Shown piece after piece: positions 57,868-64,000 of a stretch of 64,000 nt of DNA. The stretch is taken from contig JALGAS010000006.1 of the NCBI GenBank assembly GCA_023078685.1, positions 2,294,001-2,358,000 of the forward strand, read 5' to 3'. Numbering within the stretch: the stretch's first letter is position 1; each line of letters opens with the position of its first letter. A model generated the notes under the pieces. The model was not told the origin of the DNA, did not search any database, and was given only the letters and a program-made list of their open reading frames with translations. The DNA is from Neopestalotiopsis rosae (taxonomy: Eukaryota > Ascomycota > Sordariomycetes > Amphisphaeriales > Sporocadaceae). The translations under genes and the position numbers were made by a program.

Positions 57868-58876
57868 GATGATAGTTTGAATTGGAAGTAGAATAAGACT
57901 TATAAGGGAACTTGCAGGCTTGGATATGATTTATTTGAATATGTACAGATACTAGAAATCACCGAAAGGCAGGATACTGGCCCTTTTAAGCACAATCATA
58001 GTTGTAGTACTTCGCATATCCGACAAGAAGTCTGCTCTGAGACCGAAAAGCGGCGTATGGTCACAACAGCCGGGCTATTCAGGATCGACACAAAGCCCTA
58101 AGCAACCTGTTCATCTACAGCATCCGTTCCCTCGTTACAACATTGACGATCACCGACCAGTGAACTCCATCTCCGATACCCCGCGGCATGTCGAATAAGG
58201 TTTCTGTCGCGTTGCCATGCTAGACGCCACTTTCGGAGATAGACCCACAGGTTTTTCGGCGATGAGCTCCACATAAATGCGGTCCCCGAAAGAATAGCGG
58301 GGGATCTACGGATCCGAAAAACATTTTGGGTCTACGTAAATTCCTGAATTTGCTGCTTCGATGTCAGCTAATTGGTGGGCTCAATGCAGCCGCTCAAGGC
58401 TACCACCGAAACTTAGATGTTGTGGATCTATCGCCAAGTCCGAAGGTGAAGATGGTGCAAAGCATCGTGTTGATCAGTATCTACAAGTGGTCGAAGAGAA
58501 GTTTGTTATCGTGGTGGTGTGGCCAAATTATCTAAACCTACGCTCTCGTCATAGTCGGACATGCAGACTTCATTGTTGACAGATTCATGCGGATTTCAAT
58601 CCAGTCAACTTTAGTGAGTGGCAACTCAATTGACGCGTCCAATCAATTCAGAATATGCGCTGGACATTTTCGAACGAATTTACATAAAAGTCGGGCTCTG
58701 TCTTTTGCCTATAGTGGAAGAGACCAGCATACAAACACGAACTGAACTCTGGACCCTTCATACTGAGGAGCTTTTGCGAAGTCCAAAGCGACAACACACT
58801 GTGAGTTTTAGGTAACCTTCTTTTCTCTTTGATTCAACTTACAGTGCATTACTGACGGATGTCTCTGTGACAGACG
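57868..58876. promoter_or_regulatory. Divergent promoter with palindromic CGG half-sites
   Basis: 1 kb between hydrolase and reductase starts. CGGATCCG at 58309-58316 is a perfect inverted repeat of CGG triplets with a 2-bp gap, the type of site bound by Zn2Cys6 dimers. A CCGCGG palindrome lies near 58181-58186. Binding by the neighbouring regulator is inference. Confidence 0.35.
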
Positions 58877-59985
58877 ATGGATACACAGTCATCCCGGGGT
58901 ATTGTCCTTGTCACAGGTGCATCCGGCTTCATTGGCACGCATATCGTTGCGGAGTTCTTGAAAGCTGGGTACCACGTGAGAGGGACAGTGCGATCCGAAT
59001 CTTCAGCTCGTACTGCGAGAGAACCACATCCAAACTATGATGGCAGATACCTCAGCTTCTCTATCGTTCCGGATATTGTCAAAAATGGTGCATTTGACGA
59101 AGCCGTGACAGGAGTCGATGGAGTGAGTTCTATTGCCGTTTAGCTGTCATCTGTCATTTGAGTGGTCGCAGAAGCTAATGAGAACAGGTGATTCATAGCG
59201 CATCTCCTTTTGTAGTTGGGGATGGGCTAGATAACGAGCGCGACCTTTTGATCCCAGCCATCGAGGGAACGAAAAACATACTGGAATCAGTCAAGAAAAA
59301 TTCTCCCAATGTTAAGAGGGTCGTCATTACCTCCTCATTTGCCTCCATTGCCGACCTCAGTAAAGGCAAGTGGCCTGAGCACACCTACACGGAAGCTGAT
59401 TGGAACCCCGAAACCTATAGCAGAGCTGCTCAGGCGGATGTGGCTACTGCCTACTGCGCAAGCAAAGCCTTGACTGAGCGCGCTGCTTGGGACTTCATGG
59501 AGCGAGAGCGTCCCAACTTTTCACTTACCACGATTTGTCCACCCATGGTTTGGGGAGCTATTGCCCATCGAGTCACTTCAATGGATGCACTGCCGACGAG
59601 TCCGAATGAATTCTACGAAGTAATGAACGGCTCTCTCTCGCAACCTCCTCAGACAAACATCTTCCCCTTTGTGGATGTTCGTGATGTTGCAGTTGCGCAT
59701 CTCAAAGGCTACGAGGTCGCGCGGGCAGCTGGGCAAAGGTTCTTTACCACTGGTGGTCGTTATAGCTGGCAATTGATTTGCGATATTTTGCGAGAAAGGA
59801 TCCCTGCTCTTCGAGACCTGGTGCCGATTGGCAATCCCAATACTGGGTTAGGGGCTGAGGTCTACAAGGTGGACGCTACAAAGGCCGAAAGGGTTCTTGA
59901 TATGCAGTTCCGCGACTTGGAGCAAGTTGTTGTTGATGCAGCCAACAGCCTGATGCAGCTGAGAGACTCATTCACGAAACATTAA
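58877..59985 (+). CDS. NAD(P)-dependent extended SDR reductase
   Basis: Extended short-chain dehydrogenase of the dihydroflavonol-reductase/GRE2 aldehyde-ketone-reductase type, likely reducing a carbonyl with NADPH. Exons 58877-59122 and 59188-59985 give 347 residues. VLVTGASGFIGTHIVAEFL is the Rossmann motif TGxxGxxG. The following basic residues (GTVRSESS) favour NADPH. VIHSASPF is the family's HxAxP strand, RVVITSSFASI carries the catalytic Ser, and YCASKALTERAAW gives the Tyr and Lys of YxxxK. FPFVDVRDVAVAHL closes the core. All catalytic residues are present. It lies in the 54-62 kb set. The substrate is unknown. Confidence 0.9.
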
Positions 59986-60177
59986 GCTGAGTGATGTCTG
60001 TAACGCACTTAGAAATGCCGCCTACGCAATGAAAAGGAATGAATAATCAAGTTCATCTATAACTTTATAAATTGCTATGTCAGATATTCCAGAGTCATAT
60101 GTGAAGGGTTCAATGAGTTATCCCACTACATTTGATCGTTATTTTACAAGTACTATCCAGCGTCGCTGACGGTTCAA

Positions 60178-62040
60178 TTATTGAGCTTTCGTGACATATA
60201 CAGGCCAGTCATGAGGCAGCATGGCAAATCTGGCTTTCCAATGCCACTGCTGCTTTGGATCTACCTGTCTTATGTCATAGTCGCGCACAATTGTGGCCGC
60301 AATCTTTGATAACTCGAGCCGAGCAATGTTTTGACCCGGGCATTGAGCATAGCCTTGACCCCACTGTAGAACAGGTGACGATTAGACTTCATACTACAAA
60401 GGCTTGTGAAGCGGGACAGGAGATTGGAGTAACTCACAGGCATAAATTGCTTTTCCAAAGCAGCGCCATTCGGCTCCAGCCATCGGTCGGGTCTGAACTC
60501 GGCAGCATCGGAACCCCAGATTTCCGTCGAAAAGTGGATGACCCAAGAATTGACAGAGACCAGAGTGCCCGGGGCAAATGTCTTGTCTCCAATGGTCAGC
60601 CCTTCTGCTGGGACCTTTCGTGCCAGGGCCATTGGCGTTGGGCTAAAGACACGCATCGCTTCCTTGATGGCAGCCTGGAGATACGGCAACTTTTGTGCAT
60701 CGGCGAATGAGATGACGGGATCATTGCATCTTCCTTCGCGCTGTGCAGCTTGCTAGAGTTCAAATGTTAGTCGCAAGTCTGGGTCACCCAAAGACGAGGA
60801 GCAAAACTCACAATCTCGTCACGTATCCGCTGCCAATGATTTCCTTCGGGGCTGCGAATGATATGATAAACAAAGCTCTGCAGCGCAGTCGAGACGGTAT
60901 CTGAGCCTGCACCGACAGCCTGAAAGGTGTGTGCTTCGATGTTGCGCATAGAGAGGCGCTCTGGGTGCTCCTCGTGAGCCTTGAACCAATGCGCAATCAG
61001 GTCATATCGCGCATCTGGATTCTTGCGGCGCTCGTCGATTGTACTGAATGTCATGTCATAGAGAAGCCCATAAGGCATCAATTTTGTCCATGTTACAATC
61101 GGGTTTGCCAAAAGATAGTGCCTACAGTGATGGCAATCAGTTGGCTGCTTCAACATTAACGAAGCCCGGCGTCCACTCACAGTCGGGGAAAGAACCCTGC
61201 GATAGCGCCGTATATATTCAAAGTGGCGATATTGTGAATGGTGTTTCCAACGTCTGTTCCAGATTTCAGGAAGCCAAACTGCTTGGAGAAGGCAATCTCT
61301 CCCATGATGTCGAATGATGTATAAGTGAAGAACCAGTCCTTCATAGTTTGGCAGTATACTTAGCAAGAGCTGGTCTTGAAGAACGGACTGGAGATTCTAA
61401 ATGGCTTACCAATGCCATGGGCTCTTGGCTTTCGACGTGCTTGTCAATCCACTCGCAAAGTTTGCCAATGACTTCATCCATGATACTCTCGGATTGCAGC
61501 AAATTACTGTTGGAATAGGCTGGGGCAAAGTTCTTGGACAATTCATTCTTCTTTTTAGGGTCCAATACGGACATGGGGTTTACCCAACGCCAGTCGGGGA
61601 ATTGCATCACCTCGTACCACGGAGCCTGCATATAGTGAGTCTCTGGGTCCACTGGTGTTGGTTTCTGGTGCAATTCTTACCTTTGGTAATGGAGCCAAGA
61701 GAATCTTCTTGATTGCGTCTGGATGGCTGACGCTGACTTCATTGTATGATACGCGCACAAAGTGTCCTTGAAACCCGGTCAGACTCTTTCTTATCCATAC
61801 ATGCTTTCTTACTTTCTTACCAAGCTCTTTATGCAATTTGACCAGTTGCAGGTTTTGGTCGCCAATGATGATGTGCCGTACATGCCAAAGACGCGTGAAT
61901 GCTGCAAAGAATGGTCCAGGTATGTCTTTGAGCAACGAATAACGGCGTTGCAATGCCACGAAACAGATTGTGACCAGGAACAGCACCACGGTGGGGACCC
62001 AGCCGCCGGAGAAGGAAACAATATCACTTGGTGTGGCCAT
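60178..62040 (-). CDS. Cytochrome P450 with variant haem loop
   Basis: ER-anchored fungal monooxygenase; the last exon resembles the group annotated as benzoate 4-monooxygenase-like. Seven exons (62040-61821, 61766-61681, 61625-61410, 61338-61181, 61121-60812, 60752-60438, 60363-60178) give 496 residues. An N-terminal anchor (residues ~12-32, VPTVVLFLVTICFVAL) precedes DIPGPFFAAF. The I-helix AGSDTVST, ExxR in KEAMRVFSP and FRPDRW are intact. The haem loop reads WGQGYAQCPGQN: the Cys and both Gly are kept, but Trp replaces the usual Phe and Ala the usual Arg, as I remember for this subgroup. The C-terminal DPKQQWHWKARFAMLPHDWPVYV is also subgroup-like (only partly shared). It converges on the reductase, with 192 bp between stops. 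Confidence 0.9.
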
Positions 62041-63457
62041 ACTGTGCCGAAGTAACGCTGTCAAACGCTGCGTCTGTATATAGTAGGAACAAGAAAGGAT
62101 GAAAGGCAAAGATGGCCGTTTCGCAATGCTTTTGAGGTTCTCTTCGGCTGCTCGATACCGGCCATTTCATTCCCCAGCATGCAGTCTTCGTGTCGACGGT
62201 GATCTATCCTACTTGTGTGGAGAGAATCAGGACATCTGCGGAGGGGTCTCCAGGTGAAGTGGAGCGAAGTGAACGGCACAATGCCTGATAGCGGGCTGGG
62301 CTCTGCAGCATGTTGTACCAGGGCCTAGAAACCCCCCAATTGGCAATTTCAGTAAGCTGATAGGAATTATCGCAGCCCGCGCGTGCTGCTTTTGATGTCA
62401 GACGGACAGCATGCCATGGTGTTCCATCGATTGCGCATCTGTATCGTAATGAACTTTTGTTCCTCTAAAGGAATGGTATAGTTTCTGCGACGAGAGTCGA
62501 TTATAGCAACAAATCAATCCTTTAGCGTCCTCGCTACTTCGCATTATACTGCTAATGCACCCACCGTATAACATCGTGGTCAACGTCGTAGGATTGAATT
62601 ACTTGCCGACGCGGCCAATCAATACCTTGAAGTTTCTGTACATGCTGGATCTGTGGCCCTGTAATCAGCAACCCTTTTGTGTCTTGGCCCCCAACCAAAC
62701 GAGGTTCTTCCCGAGCCTGACAGGCCTGCATGCGGCACAGTCGCAAGTATTGCGTGGCTTACGCGTGCGCTGTAAGTGCTTGCAATAGGGCTCGTCCAGT
62801 GGATGTGGTGGCCTGGTCACACTGCGGTAGCGCATCAATATTAATTCTTTCGACTCCACCGCCATATAGCCGGGGAATGTCATGATGCGAAAACCTTTCA
62901 TTGCCTTGAAACATACACATCACTTTTCATATTTACTGCTATCATCGCAAACTCAAACACGCTCCTTGGCGTTGATATGTCAAAAATCATCCACAACTTT
63001 TGCACCTCTGGATAATCATGCAACATTCGCAGCCCTGTATTAACCCTCTGGGTGTTGCCGTGATGTTGTCGCAAATGATACCACTGATGTTCAGCGATTA
63101 AGCAGCAATTGAAAGTAACAATAAGTGAAGTATCGACTTGAAACAGAGACATGAATCTGTGATTCACTTTCTAACTGAGCGATTTCATTGTCACTTCACT
63201 CAGTAGTACGTGAGCAAATTGCATACAGGCAATGATTCACAGACTAGATCACTGCTACACCTGCGCACTGAACGTATAAATATCACAAGTTCACCAGATC
63301 TACTTCTGTTCTTCTCCTGTTAATATCAGTATCATTGCTAGACTTTTGAGGTCCTCTCGCATCTTATCATTGCGATCCATTGACTCCACCGCCCTCCTGT
63401 TAACGCAACTTGAGAGATCCCAAGCGAAGCACTCGAGCAGCACCCTTTCGTGTCAAG
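62041..63457. other. Intergenic region between P450 and small membrane protein genes
   Basis: 1.4 kb between divergent starts, AT-rich towards the right. No supported gene or repeat. Confidence 0.5.
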
Positions 63458-63867
63458 ATGGATCCATCCTCGACACCAACCAGCAGGTGAGTCGTAAAGC
63501 ATGGCTAAATTCCACCTGCTTGCACAAAGGCTGACAGTTTCAAAGCATTAAGCCCAAGATAGTGGGAGGCGAACGCACCTGGATCAACCCGGCAGGAATC
63601 ACTTACGAAGAAAACCGATGGACGTCGGACAGAGCACTCATGATAGAGTTTTTTGTCATCTTGAGTGTCATTCTGGCGGTACTTATAGTTGGATGCTGCT
63701 GCAGCCTCTGCATAATGGACTGTTTCCGAAGCGAAAAGACTGTTGGGGACAAGGAAGCCAAGAGAATCAAGGAGCAGCAGGAGAAACAGGATGCCAAATA
63801 CGATGCGGACATCGCAGAAATCAAGGAGAAAAAGGAGGCCGGTGTTAGGGAAAAGAAGTTCATGTGA
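63458..63867 (+). CDS. Small single-pass membrane protein with Cys cluster, unknown
   Basis: Unrecognised. Exons 63458-63486 and 63546-63867 give 116 residues. The N-terminal ~45 residues are soluble (KPKIVGGERTWINPAG). One membrane helix follows (MIEFFVILSVILAVLIVG), running into CCCSLCIMDCF at the membrane face. The C-terminal ~50 residues are a highly charged coiled coil (KEAKRIKEQQEKQDAKYDAD). The Cys cluster next to the membrane is a likely palmitoylation site. The intron (GTGAGT donor, CAAAG acceptor) is required to give an ATG; without it the frame starts only at GTG. Size and layout suggest a membrane scaffold or adaptor rather than an enzyme, but this is inference. Confidence 0.6.
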
Positions 63868-64000
63868 TTTCCTTCAACCTGTAAGCTATGCATTCCATTT
63901 TTTGCTGCTTTACACATGGTCGTGTCGCACATCACTGGCTTGGACCTTGAGAGAAAGTTGGTTATGGTTTCAGTAAGCACATGTTGCACCATGAACAGAC

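Overview
This window comes from the nuclear genome of a filamentous ascomycete (Pezizomycotina, probably Sordariomycetes and perhaps Hypocreales). The genes carry many short introns (about 45-95 nt) with GTAAGT/GTGAGT-type donors. Several families present are typical of or restricted to filamentous fungi: fungal STAND-type N-terminal domains, DUF7703-like 7-TM proteins, pisatin-demethylase-like P450s, a Zn2Cys6 regulator and fungal GT31 proteins. There is one intron-containing nuclear tRNA-Ala. I rebuilt the exon structures by hand from open frames, splice signals and phase; no transcript evidence was available. The species assignment is inference.

Regions. 0-5 kb: the 5' end of an MFS sugar transporter that runs off the left edge, then a long spacer holding a decayed copia-type gag. 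5-19 kb: intracellular GH51 arabinofuranosidase, convergent P450, a BBE-like FAD oxidase, a large STAND-like/ankyrin protein, a secreted GH5 mannanase and a small DRAP-deaminase-like protein. 19-25 kb: housekeeping genes, namely a DNAJC9-like co-chaperone, a GT31-like glycosyltransferase and the telomere-capping protein STN1. 25-34 kb: secreted GH81 endo-1,3-beta-glucanase, a cysteine-rich single-pass surface protein, tRNA-Ala(CGC) and a small membrane protein. 34-41 kb: mitochondrial genes (holocytochrome c synthase and, divergently, an ADCK2/Cqd1-like ABC1 kinase) and a 7-TM DUF7703-like protein. 42-52 kb: an S10 serine carboxypeptidase, a GMC oxidoreductase and a five-exon gene for a 1418-residue zinc-finger protein. 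54-62 kb: Zn2Cys6 regulator, Cys-nucleophile alpha/beta hydrolase, NAD(P)-dependent reductase and a seven-exon P450, which look like a small catabolic or secondary-metabolism set without a backbone synthase. 63 kb: a small membrane protein.

How the genes may work together. The sugar transporter, GH51, GH5, GH81 and S10 peptidase fit a plant-litter or fungal-wall degrading lifestyle. CRE1/CreA-type CTGGGG/GCGGGG hexamers occur upstream of the transporter and the mannanase. The 54-62 kb genes may be co-regulated by their own Zn2Cys6 factor.

The most unusual things here are the STAND-like/ankyrin gene with a 33-bp tandem repeat that runs through its stop codon, the zinc-finger protein carrying two copies of the same fungal finger module, and the cysteine-rich membrane protein. 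I did not find a convincing new multi-gene system.
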